Source: an uncultured Bacteroidales bacterium (GTDB lineage: Bacteria > Bacteroidota > Bacteroidia > Bacteroidales > UBA932). From it: a stretch of 7,249 bases of DNA. The position numbers and the translations under genes are program-made. The number at the start of each line of letters is the position of its first letter. The first letter of the stretch is position 1. Shown one piece after another: positions 1 to 6,073 of the stretch. The notes beneath the pieces were generated by a model. It had not been told where the DNA came from and searched no databases. It saw only the letters and a list, made by a program, of their open reading frames with translations. The DNA lies in the NCBI GenBank assembly GCA_946187365.1, contig CAMHRD010000054.1:1-7249 (forward strand). Direction: 5' to 3'.

Positions 1-1127
1 AGGCTGTCTCTCTCCTCCAAGGTGTTATCCTCATACGCAGTTATAAGTCTTCTGTAGAGGTTGATGCTCTTGGAGTCTAACGTTACGGTTGCTCCCTTTA
101 CAGGAATCCATATAGGACCGTAATTATCTCTTGTCCAATGGTTAGTGGTGTCAAACGGGAAGAGTGTAAGCGGAGAGTCCGGGTAATCCGGAGGGAATAC
201 GTCTATGTTCTCCTCCATTCTTATTACCACGCTCAAAGCCTTAATCTTCTCCGCCTCCTCTTTGGTAAGAGCAATATCCGGGTAACCTGGCAGTGAAGGA
301 TCAAAGGAGGCATCCTCCGGGTTAATCCTCATCTCATCTAAAAGTACCTGGTTTATAGGAGAACCCTTAGTAATAACGGTGTAGGAACTTTGAAGAGTCT
401 TTCTCTCCGGCTCTCTTACGCCGTTTACATAGACCACTCCCTCTCTTACCTCCAATGTATCTCCCGATACAGCTACGCACCTCTTTACATAGTTGTCTTT
501 CTTATCTTTAGGACGTACTATGATTGGACCGAGGCTCTGCTCAACAAAACTTCTCTGCCCCGCATTCAGACGTACCAGTGAATAGTAGTCTGCCTGAGGC
601 GCCTGTTTTAATACGGTATCTCCGTTCGGGAAGGAGAATACCACAATGTCTCCCCTCTTTACTCTTCCGAACCCTTTGAGGCGGCGGTACTTATTCTGAA
701 TAAGAGTAGAATAGGACTCCTTGCCTGAGAGCGGAAGGGTGTTGTGAACCAGAGGAACGGAGAGCGGAGTCTGCGGAATCTTTGGTCCGTAAGCCAGTTT
801 TGTAACAAAGAGATAATCTCCCGTGTAAAGGGTCTTCTCCATTGAAGGAGAAGGAATTGTGAAGGCCTCAAACCAGAAGATCTTAATTACCATTGCTGCA
901 ATCACAGCAAAGATGATAGCATCTACCCAATCCAGAAGGGTATCTGTAAAATTACCCCTCTTCTTGGTTCTCTTCCAGAATGCCCACTTAACTTTCTTGG
1001 TAATATATAAATCGAAAATTACCGGCAGTCCTAAAAGCCACCAGTAATTTCCAAGCCATATAACCCACAGAATGTAAAGGGTAGCCCAGAAGGAAAACTT
1101 AAACCATCTGTTTTTGAGGAACTTCAC
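1..1127 (-). CDS. lepB: Signal peptidase I, 3' end cut by the window edge
   Basis: Membrane-bound serine protease that removes signal peptides from exported proteins on the outer face of the cytoplasmic membrane. I translated 375 codons. A hydrophobic, Trp-rich N-terminus (about residues 11-42, with WLGNYWWLLGLP) is followed by a second membrane segment (about 68-88). The catalytic Ser box then reads IPSPSMEKT with Ser95, and the Lys general-base box reads YVKRCVAVSGD with Lys215, matching the Ser/Lys dyad of the family. The stretch from about 245 to 355 looks like the long insertion of Bacteroidetes LepB proteins. The C-terminal GDN..DSR box is not in the window, so the gene is incomplete on the left. 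The start is GTG at 1127: upstream in frame there are only non-start codons back to a TAA overlapping the rplT end, and the next ATG lies inside membrane segment 2. It starts 14 nt after rplT and is probably co-transcribed. Identity is firm; the start is fairly sure. Confidence 0.93.
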   Translation of the reverse strand, partial: MKFLKNRWFKFSFWATLYILWVIWLGNYWWLLGLPVIFDLYITKKVKWAFWKRTKKRGNFTDTLLDWVDAIIFAVIAAMVIKIFWFEAFTIPSPSMEKTLYTGDYLFVTKLAYGPKIPQTPLSVPLVHNTLPLSGKESYSTLIQNKYRRLKGFGRVKRGDIVVFSFPNGDTVLKQAPQADYYSLVRLNAGQRSFVEQSLGPIIVRPKDKKDNYVKRCVAVSGDTLEVREGVVYVNGVREPERKTLQSSYTVITKGSPINQVLLDEMRINPEDASFDPSLPGYPDIALTKEEAEKIKALSVVIRMEENIDVFPPDYPDSPLTLFPFDTTNHWTRDNYGPIWIPVKGATVTLDSKSINLYRRLITAYEDNTLEERDS

Positions 1128-1141
1128 CTTTACGTGGAGTA

Positions 1142-1486
1142 TTATTTAAGAGACTTTACAACCTGCTCAAAAGCCTGAGGATTGTTCATTGCAAGATCTG
1201 CAAGAACCTTACGGTTCAAAGAGATATCGCTCTTTGAAAGCTTGCCTATGAACTGTGAGTAGTTCATTCCGTAAGCTCTTACTGCAGCGTTGATTCTCTG
1301 AATCCAGAGAACTCTGTAGCTCTTCTTCTTGTCTTTACGATCATTGTAGGCGTGAGTCCATCCTTTCTCCAGGGTGTTCTTTGCTACGGTGTAGACGTTT
1401 GCCCTTGCATGGAAGTTGCCTTTGGTCTGCTTTAAAATTTTCTTGCGGCGTGCTCTAGACGCAACAGAATTTACACTTCTTGGCAT
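1142..1486 (-). CDS. rplT: 50S ribosomal protein bL20
   Basis: Primary 23S rRNA-binding protein of the large subunit, needed early in 50S assembly, and in several bacteria a feedback repressor of its own operon. The 114-residue product has the normal family length. It has the MPRS(V)N start, a very basic N-terminal tail (RARRKKILKQTKGNFHAR), the YRVLWIQRINAAVRAYGMNYS core and the LNRKVLADLA segment typical of L20. It lies third in the infC-rpmI-rplT order found across bacteria. Its ATG is preceded by an A/T-rich stretch with no Shine-Dalgarno. An 80-nt gap containing a possible RNA hairpin separates it from rpmI upstream. lepB follows after 14 nt. Confidence 0.98.
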   Translation of the reverse strand: MPRSVNSVASRARRKKILKQTKGNFHARANVYTVAKNTLEKGWTHAYNDRKDKKKSYRVLWIQRINAAVRAYGMNYSQFIGKLSKSDISLNRKVLADLAMNNPQAFEQVVKSLK

Positions 1487-1505
1487 AATTTTAATTTTTT
1501 GGAAG

Positions 1506-1541
1506 CCAGCGCTCTTCTCCTTAAGAGACTTTCTCTGCTGG
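1506..1541 (-). promoter_or_regulatory. Possible structured RNA element in the rpmI-rplT spacer
   Basis: The 80-nt spacer between rpmI and rplT (1487-1566) is the longest gap inside the operon. On the transcribed strand it can fold into an outer stem CCAGC/GCTGG (1541-1537 with 1510-1506) and an inner stem CTCTT/AAGAG (1527-1523 with 1516-1512), with a 6-nt loop and an asymmetric purine-rich internal loop. No U-run follows, so it does not look like an intrinsic terminator. The rest is A/T-rich leader next to the rplT start. Inference: it could be a translational control site or processing site for rplT, since L20 feedback on this operon is known in E. coli and Bacillus. The stems are short and the fold has not been computed. 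Confidence 0.35.
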
Positions 1542-1566
1542 ACATCCGGTTAATAAATAAGTTAAC

Positions 1567-1761
1567 TTAAGAGAGAATCAATTCTTTAACTCTCTTCTCA
1601 TCACTGCTTGCAATGACTCCTGAGTATGCAAGATTTCTCTTACGCTTAGTAGTCTTCTTAGTCAGAATGTGACTGTGGTAAGCATGATGTCTTTTTACTT
1701 TACCCGAGCCAGTAAGCTCAAAGCGCTTTTTGGCACTGGACTTGGTCTTTAATTTTGGCAT
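1567..1761 (-). CDS. rpmI: 50S ribosomal protein bL35
   Basis: Small basic protein of the large ribosomal subunit. The 64-residue product has the expected length and the family start MPKLKTKSSAKKRF, then TGSGKVKRHHAYHSHIL and the TKRKRNL segment, all hallmarks of L35. The start is the ATG at 1761. A longer in-frame start at 1788 would overlap the infC coding end and add nine residues absent from the family. The start lies only 4 nt after the infC stop with no Shine-Dalgarno, so translation is probably coupled to infC. The order infC-rpmI-rplT is conserved in bacteria. Confidence 0.97.
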   Translation of the reverse strand: MPKLKTKSSAKKRFELTGSGKVKRHHAYHSHILTKKTTKRKRNLAYSGVIASSDEKRVKELILS

Positions 1762-1765
1762 ATCT

Positions 1766-2410
1766 TTACTTTTTTTTAATAGGTGCAATTATCATACTCA
1801 TCCTCTTGCCCTCAAGCAGAGGCATCTTCTCCGCCTTTCCAAACTCCTCAAGTTCAACGGCAAAGCGCAGCAGCAACTTTTCTCCTTGCTCTGAGAACAA
1901 GATTGAACGTCCTTTGAAGTATACAAAAGCCTTAACCTTGTTGCCCTCCTTGAGGAAGTTTTTGGCGTGGTTCAACTTAAACTGGAAGTCATGCTCATCT
2001 GTGTTCGGACCAAAACGCAACTCCTTAATCTCTGTCTTTGCTGCGTTGGCCTTCATCTCCTTGGCCTTCTTTTTCTGCTGATACAGATACTTTTGGTAAT
2101 CTATAATCTTGCAGACAGGAGGTTCCGCATTAGGTGCAATCTCAACTAAGTCAAGCTCCATCTCCTGAGCCATCTTCAAAGCCTGTGCAGTTGGATAAAT
2201 CTTCTGTTCAGGCACGTTGTCTCCGACTACCCTAACCTCGGGTACTCTGATTTGCTCATTTACTCTAGGCCCCTCATCTTCATCCTTACGGAACTTGTTA
2301 TTTGGACCCTTAAAACCCGGATTGGTGGCATTTGCGTTGCCGGGTTTGTTAGCTTGGTTGCCCCCCTGAGGTTTGTAAAAACCACCGGGACGCGGTTTGA
2401 ATGTTGCGAT
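1766..2410 (-). CDS. infC: Translation initiation factor IF3, predicted ATC start
   Basis: IF3 binds the 30S subunit, prevents 50S joining, and checks the start codon and initiator tRNA. The predicted product is 214 residues. A Gly/Asn/Pro/Lys-rich low-complexity extension (about 1-47) precedes the N-terminal domain (about 48-107: VNEQIRVPEVRVVGDN, DLVEIAPNAEPPVCKIIDYQKY). A Lys-rich linker (about 108-125) and the C-terminal domain follow (about 126-214: KELRFGPNTDEHD, NKVKAFVYFKGRSI, MPLLEGKRM). The frame is open back to a TAG at 2416-2414 and contains no usable ATG. A GTG at 2215 would delete the start of the conserved N-terminal domain. The ATC at 2410-2408 is placed 7 nt after a perfect AGGAGG, so I choose it. 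Rare starts (AUU, AUC, AUA) are known in infC genes and allow IF3 to repress its own synthesis. The gene sits 32 nt after thrS and 4 nt before rpmI. Identity is certain; the start is well supported but inferred. Confidence 0.95.
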   Translation of the reverse strand: MATFKPRPGGFYKPQGGNQANKPGNANATNPGFKGPNNKFRKDEDEGPRVNEQIRVPEVRVVGDNVPEQKIYPTAQALKMAQEMELDLVEIAPNAEPPVCKIIDYQKYLYQQKKKAKEMKANAAKTEIKELRFGPNTDEHDFQFKLNHAKNFLKEGNKVKAFVYFKGRSILFSEQGEKLLLRFAVELEEFGKAEKMPLLEGKRMSMIIAPIKKK

Positions 2411-2423
2411 AAACTATCCTCCT
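2408..2423 (-). promoter_or_regulatory. Strong Shine-Dalgarno with non-canonical ATC start of infC
   Basis: Reading the minus strand, AGGAGG (2423-2418) is followed by a 7-nt spacer and then ATC (2410-2408), which opens the IF3 frame. This site decides the infC start, because no ATG, GTG or TTG gives a full-length protein. It stands out: the starts of thrS, rpmI, rplT, the glycosyltransferase and the nucleotidase have no Shine-Dalgarno, and the DUF4199 gene has only a weak AAGGA. A strong ribosome binding site paired with a weak start codon is what IF3-sensitive autoregulation would need. Confidence 0.8.
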
Positions 2424-2442
2424 ATTTTAAGTTAAACATATT

Positions 2443-4398
2443 TTAATTTGCAGGAGTTACCGGTTCTCCCAGCTCCTCCTTAGTCTTTTTCTCTATAAGT
2501 TGAGCAAACTCCTCAACCTTCATAACACCAAGATTTACACCACCTTGCTGTCTTACAGCCACGCTCTCGGTTTCCATTTCCTTCTCTCCTACAACCAGCA
2601 GGTAAGGCATCTTCTTTAGCTCGTTTTCTCTAATACGCTTACCTATTGTCTCGTTGCGGTCGTCAATGGAGGCGCGAATTTCGCAATTTTTTAGTGAATT
2701 GCAAACTTTTTTAGCAAAATCCACATATTTCTCTCCAACCGGAAGGACTACGCACTGGTCCGGAGTGAGCCACAAAGGAAGGTTTCCTGCGGTGTGCTCC
2801 AGAAGAACGGCTACGAATCTCTCCATGGATCCGAACGGCGCACGGTGTATCATAATTGGTCTATGCTTCTGGTTATCAGCGCCTGTGTACTCCAGGCCAA
2901 ACCTCTCAGGCAGGTTGTAGTCTACCTGGATGGTACCCAGCTGCCACTGACGTCCAATGGCATCCTTAACCATAAAGTCCAGCTTAGGACCGTAGAAGGC
3001 TGCCTCTCCATACTCTATCTTGGTCTTAAGTCCCTTCTCCTCAGCAGATTCAATGATTGCCTGCTCTGCCTTCTCCCAGTTCTCCTCGCTGCCAATGTAC
3101 TTGCTGCGGTCTACCTTATCGCGGAGGGAAACCTGAGCGGTATACTGGTCAAACTTCAGAGTCTTAAAGATATAGAGCACAATGTCAATCACTTTGCAGA
3201 ACTCCTCCTTAAGCTGGTCCGGTCTTACAAAGAGGTGGGCGTCATCCTGGGTAAAACCGCGGACTCTTGTAAGTCCATGAAGCTCACCGCTCTGCTCGTA
3301 TCTGTAAACCGTTCCGAACTCGGCAAAACGGATTGGAAGGTCTTTATATGAACGAGGTTTTGTCTTGTAAATCTCACAGTGGTGAGGGCAGTTCATAGGC
3401 TTAAGCAGGAACTCCTCTCCCTCCTGCGGAGTGGTGATCGGGCGGAATGAATCCTTTCCATATTTTGCCCAGTGTCCGCTGGTTACGTAGAGTTCCTTCT
3501 GTCCAATATGAGGGGTAATTACAGGCAGATAGCCGTAATCGCTCTGAACCTTGCGGAGGAAATTCTCCAATCTGGTTCTCAGAGCTGCTCCTCTTGGAAG
3601 CCACAACGGCAGACCGGCTCCCACCTTCTGGCTGAATGCAAAGAGTTCCAGCTCTTTACCCAACTTTCTGTGGTCTCTCTTCTTAGCCTCTTCCAGCACC
3701 TTAAGGTACTCGTCCAGCATACTCTTCTTTGGGAAGGTAATACCGTATATTCTTGTAAGCTGTTTGCGCTTTTCATCTCCCCTCCAGTATGCGCCTGCAA
3801 TTGAAGTAAGCTTAATTGCCTTAATTACAGAGGTTGACATAATGTGAGGACCGCGGCACAAATCTGTAAAGTTACCGTTTGTATAGAAGGAGATGGAGCC
3901 GTCTTTAAGTTCCCCGATAAGTTCCGTCTTGTACTCGTCTCCCTTCTTTGAGAAGTATTCAAGTGCTTCTGCCTTAGGAACTTCCTTGCGTACAAAATTC
4001 TCACTTGTACGGGCAAGCTCCAGCATTTTGTCTTCCACCTTCTTAAGGTCTGCCTCAGTGAGGGTCTTATCTCCAAGGTCTACATCGTAGTAGAAACCGT
4101 TCTCAATTGCCGGTCCTATACCGAACTTGACACCTGGATAGATAGCCTCAAGTGCCTCAGCCATAAGATGTGAGGATGAGTGCCAGAAAGCCTTCTTGCC
4201 CTCATCCCACTTGTGAAGACGTAATTTTGCATCAGTTTCAATTGGTGTACGAAGGTCACAGACCTGATCGTTTACAGAGACAGACAACACCTCTGCGGCA
4301 AGACGGGGACTGATGCTCTCTGCAATCTGATAACCCGTTACGCCTTTTTCAAAATCTTTTACACTCCCGTCCGGAAATGTAATCTTAATAATACTCAT
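2443..4398 (-). CDS. thrS: Threonyl-tRNA synthetase
   Basis: Class II aminoacyl-tRNA synthetase that charges tRNA-Thr and edits mischarged Ser-tRNA-Thr in the cytoplasm. The 651-residue product has normal full length. It has an N-terminal TGS domain (about 1-62), then an editing domain with the HxxxH pair His73/His77 and the second pair Cys181/His185. The catalytic core follows, with motif 2 around RFAEFGTVYRYE (357-368) and motif 3 around GSMERF (523-528). The zinc ligands Cys337 (MNCPHH), His388 (DDAHLF) and His518 (MIHRA) match E. coli Cys334, His385 and His511. The C-terminal anticodon-binding domain covers about 545-640. All key residues are present. The ATG at 4398 has no Shine-Dalgarno; its leader carries a candidate operator hairpin. 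It is the first gene of the thrS-infC-rpmI-rplT-lepB cluster. Confidence 0.99.
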   Translation of the reverse strand: MSIIKITFPDGSVKDFEKGVTGYQIAESISPRLAAEVLSVSVNDQVCDLRTPIETDAKLRLHKWDEGKKAFWHSSSHLMAEALEAIYPGVKFGIGPAIENGFYYDVDLGDKTLTEADLKKVEDKMLELARTSENFVRKEVPKAEALEYFSKKGDEYKTELIGELKDGSISFYTNGNFTDLCRGPHIMSTSVIKAIKLTSIAGAYWRGDEKRKQLTRIYGITFPKKSMLDEYLKVLEEAKKRDHRKLGKELELFAFSQKVGAGLPLWLPRGAALRTRLENFLRKVQSDYGYLPVITPHIGQKELYVTSGHWAKYGKDSFRPITTPQEGEEFLLKPMNCPHHCEIYKTKPRSYKDLPIRFAEFGTVYRYEQSGELHGLTRVRGFTQDDAHLFVRPDQLKEEFCKVIDIVLYIFKTLKFDQYTAQVSLRDKVDRSKYIGSEENWEKAEQAIIESAEEKGLKTKIEYGEAAFYGPKLDFMVKDAIGRQWQLGTIQVDYNLPERFGLEYTGADNQKHRPIMIHRAPFGSMERFVAVLLEHTAGNLPLWLTPDQCVVLPVGEKYVDFAKKVCNSLKNCEIRASIDDRNETIGKRIRENELKKMPYLLVVGEKEMETESVAVRQQGGVNLGVMKVEEFAQLIEKKTKEELGEPVTPAN

Positions 4399-4423
4399 AA
4401 AACTTTATTTAATTGTTTTCTAT

Positions 4424-4446
4424 TGGATACCATACGGCGGTATCCA
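4424..4446 (-). promoter_or_regulatory. Candidate tRNA-Thr anticodon-arm mimic in the thrS leader
   Basis: The inverted repeat TGGATACC / GGTATCCA forms a perfect 8-bp stem closing a 7-nt loop. In the thrS mRNA sense the loop reads GCCGUAU. Numbered as a tRNA anticodon loop (32-38), positions 34-36 are CGU, a threonine anticodon, and 37 is A as in tRNAs reading ANN codons. The invariant U33 is replaced by C. The hairpin lies about 10 nt after the predicted transcription start and ends 25 nt before the thrS ATG. Known biology: E. coli ThrRS represses its own translation by binding a leader hairpin that mimics the tRNA-Thr anticodon arm, with G35 and U36 as key identity bases. Inference: this is an equivalent operator. 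The DNA palindrome could instead be a transcription factor site. A random loop would show G35-U36 about 1 time in 16, so the case rests on the position in front of thrS as much as on the sequence. Confidence 0.6.
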
Positions 4447-4461
4447 CCTTTCAAAGGCCTG

Positions 4462-4492
4462 CAAATCTACAAATTTTATATCTTTGCACAAA
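4462..4492 (-). promoter_or_regulatory. Predicted thrS operon promoter, Bacteroidetes type
   Basis: On the minus strand TTTG (4492-4489) and TAGATTTG (4469-4462) are separated by exactly 19 nt. This fits the Bacteroidetes housekeeping promoter consensus TTTG-N19/20-TAnnTTTG. Transcription would start near 4456, giving a leader of about 58 nt that contains the anticodon-like hairpin. It is probably the main promoter for thrS, infC, rpmI, rplT and lepB, as no comparable element is seen further down. Confidence 0.7.
4479..4486 (+). promoter_or_regulatory. Predicted -7 element for the DUF4199 operon
   Basis: TATCTTTG on the plus strand matches the TAnnTTTG -7 consensus and would start transcription near 4492, about 22 nt before the ATG at 4515. 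No good TTTG is found at the expected -33 position, so the promoter is incomplete or needs an activator. It lies inside the thrS promoter on the opposite strand, between that promoter's -7 and -33 elements. Confidence 0.45.
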
Positions 4493-4514
4493 ACAATCCT
4501 AAAAAGGAAATACC

Positions 4515-5075
4515 ATGGAGAATAATTTCAACCCAATTCAGGAGCCGGAGAGCAACGTTAAACCGGTATCAAAGTGGAACCGTGCCGCAGTAGAAGGCGT
4601 TAAACTGGCTATTATCAGTATAGTATTGATGCTGGCAGCAAGCCTTACCCAGTCTAAAGGTTTAGGAGCTATTATATGGATAGTTAAACTGGTAGCAACA
4701 ATTACCTTCCTCTGGTGGGCAATGAAGAGATATTCAGTTGCAAATGCAGCCGTTGTGGGACAGACCCCATACTCAGACTCTTTCACATTCGGCTTCATTA
4801 CCTCATTCCTCTCTTCAATAGTTCTGGCGGTTTACACCTACGTTAACTGTCTCTTTATCAATCCGGAGCAGATGCAGCTGGCTAAAGACGCCTATATGAC
4901 TCAGTTAGAGAGCAGACCGGAAGTTTCTATGGAGATTATAGAGAAGGTCTTTGAAAATCTGGAGATTATCTCCACATTCGGCGTTCTCATTATCTACACC
5001 ATCTTTGGTCTGATTGTCTCCGCAATACTTGCAGGCTCAACCAAGGTACTTCCTGAAGGATTCAACAACAACTAA
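4515..5075 (+). CDS. DUF4199-like membrane protein
   Basis: Function unknown. The 186-residue product has a polar N-terminus (1-25) and then about four hydrophobic segments: roughly 29-46, 50-70, 90-115 and 151-174. A charged region between the third and fourth segments (about 116-150, rich in Glu) probably lies outside the membrane. Size, topology and the downstream neighbour resemble the DUF4199 family of small Bacteroidetes membrane proteins, which is often encoded next to a family 2 glycosyltransferase. I recognise this from pattern, not from a search. It starts at ATG 4515 after a weak AAGGA and ends 2 nt before the glycosyltransferase start, so the two are probably co-expressed. Inference: it may help the glycosyltransferase or move its lipid-linked sugar, but nothing in the sequence proves this. 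Confidence 0.8.
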   Translation: MENNFNPIQEPESNVKPVSKWNRAAVEGVKLAIISIVLMLAASLTQSKGLGAIIWIVKLVATITFLWWAMKRYSVANAAVVGQTPYSDSFTFGFITSFLSSIVLAVYTYVNCLFINPEQMQLAKDAYMTQLESRPEVSMEIIEKVFENLEIISTFGVLIIYTIFGLIVSAILAGSTKVLPEGFNNN

Positions 5076-5077
5076 TT

Positions 5078-6073
5078 ATGGATATTTCTGTCGTTATCTC
5101 CATTTTTAACGAGAAGGAATCTCTGAGGGAACTGGTTGCAGGCATTAGAGATGTGCTCTGCAAAGCCTCTCTCTCTCATGAGATTATAATGGTCAGCGAT
5201 GGTTCAACAGACGGCAGCTGGGAGGAGATTGAGGCAATTGCAAAGGAGCTCAACACGGAGCAGCAAATAATCAGAGGCATCTGCTTCCGACGCAACTACG
5301 GCAAATCCGCCGCCCTTTTCTGCGGCTTTGAAAAGGCTCAGGGTGATGTAGTTATCACGATGGATGCAGACCTGCAGGATGACCCGCAGGAGATACCGGA
5401 ACTTTACCGCATGGTGAAGGAGGAGGGCTATGACCTTGTAAGCGGCTGGAAGAAAAAGAGATATGACAACCGCCTTACCAAGAACCTCCCTTCCAAACTT
5501 TACAATGCCACCGCAAGATGGGTTACCAAGACCAAGCTTCACGATATGAACTGCGGTCTTAAAGCCTATAAGAATGAGGTGGTTAAGAACATTGAGGTTT
5601 ACGGAGAGATGCACCGTTACATTCCTTTCCTTGCTAAGGAGGCGGGCTATACCAATATAGGTGAGAAGCCTGTTCACCACCACAAGAGAAAGTACGGCTC
5701 CTCAAAATTTGGAATGAGCCGCTTTGTAAACGGTTATCTGGATCTGATGACCCTCTGGTTCCTCCAGAAGTTTGGAAAGAAGCCTATGCACCTCTTTGGA
5801 GTGTGGGGCACTCTTATGTTTTTAATTGGCGGTGCCATAGCGCTTTGGATTATCATCCGCAAACTTGTTCTGCAGGCACAGATGCAGTCTCAACTCAACC
5901 TCAACGGAGTTACAGATATAAAACTAAGGGCTGTTACAGACCAGCCGCTCTTCTACATTGCTCTGGTTGTGGTAATTATAGGAGTTATGCTCTTTTTGAC
6001 CGGATTCATTGCAGAGCTTATTAGCCGTAACGCCCAGGGCCGCAACAACTATCAAATCAAAAAAGAATTTTAA
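5078..6073 (+). CDS. Membrane-anchored family 2 glycosyltransferase (GtrB/DPM1-like)
   Basis: Probably transfers a sugar from a nucleotide donor to a polyprenyl phosphate at the inner face of the cytoplasmic membrane, supplying a lipid-linked sugar for envelope modification. The 331-residue product begins with a GT-A fold: VVISIFNEKESL (5-16), the nucleotide-binding DGSTDGS (41-47) and RRNYGKSAAL (71-80). The metal-binding DAD is at 96-98 within DADLQDDPQEIP. Then come MNCGLKAY (157-164) and the HHKRKYGSSK segment (201-210) seen in DPM1/GtrB/ArnC-type enzymes. Two C-terminal membrane segments follow (about 239-261 and 290-314). The catalytic motifs look intact. The actual sugar and acceptor cannot be told. 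It starts 2 nt after the DUF4199 gene and its stop overlaps the next start by one base. Confidence 0.92.
   Translation: MDISVVISIFNEKESLRELVAGIRDVLCKASLSHEIIMVSDGSTDGSWEEIEAIAKELNTEQQIIRGICFRRNYGKSAALFCGFEKAQGDVVITMDADLQDDPQEIPELYRMVKEEGYDLVSGWKKKRYDNRLTKNLPSKLYNATARWVTKTKLHDMNCGLKAYKNEVVKNIEVYGEMHRYIPFLAKEAGYTNIGEKPVHHHKRKYGSSKFGMSRFVNGYLDLMTLWFLQKFGKKPMHLFGVWGTLMFLIGGAIALWIIIRKLVLQAQMQSQLNLNGVTDIKLRAVTDQPLFYIALVVVIIGVMLFLTGFIAELISRNAQGRNNYQIKKEF

Noticed and set aside
390..581. 63-codon plus-strand open frame opposite lepB
   Set aside because: It is antisense to the LepB region around the catalytic Lys, with no family resemblance or regulatory signal.
1567..1788. Longer rpmI starting at 1788
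   Set aside because: It would overlap the infC coding end and add nine residues not found in L35; the start at 1761 gives the family N-terminus.
1766..2215. Shorter infC starting at GTG 2215
   Set aside because: It removes the conserved VNEQIRVPEVRVVGDN part of the N-terminal domain and has no Shine-Dalgarno, unlike the ATC at 2410.
2424..2441. A -7-like TATGTTTA on the minus strand as an internal promoter for infC
   Set aside because: The final G is missing and there is no TTTG about 19 nt upstream; it falls at the thrS end just before the infC Shine-Dalgarno and is likely chance.
2794..3351. 185-codon open frame on the plus strand inside thrS
   Set aside because: It is antisense to the catalytic core of ThrRS, has no recognisable domain or promoter, and is explained by thrS codon constraints.
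4424..4446. The thrS leader hairpin as an intrinsic terminator
   Set aside because: On the minus strand it is followed by an A-rich stretch, not a U-run, and it lies upstream of the first gene; on the plus strand there is no upstream gene to terminate.
5204..5683. 159-codon open frame on the minus strand inside the glycosyltransferase gene
   Set aside because: It lies wholly antisense to a gene with clear conserved motifs and resembles no known family; it is a shadow frame.
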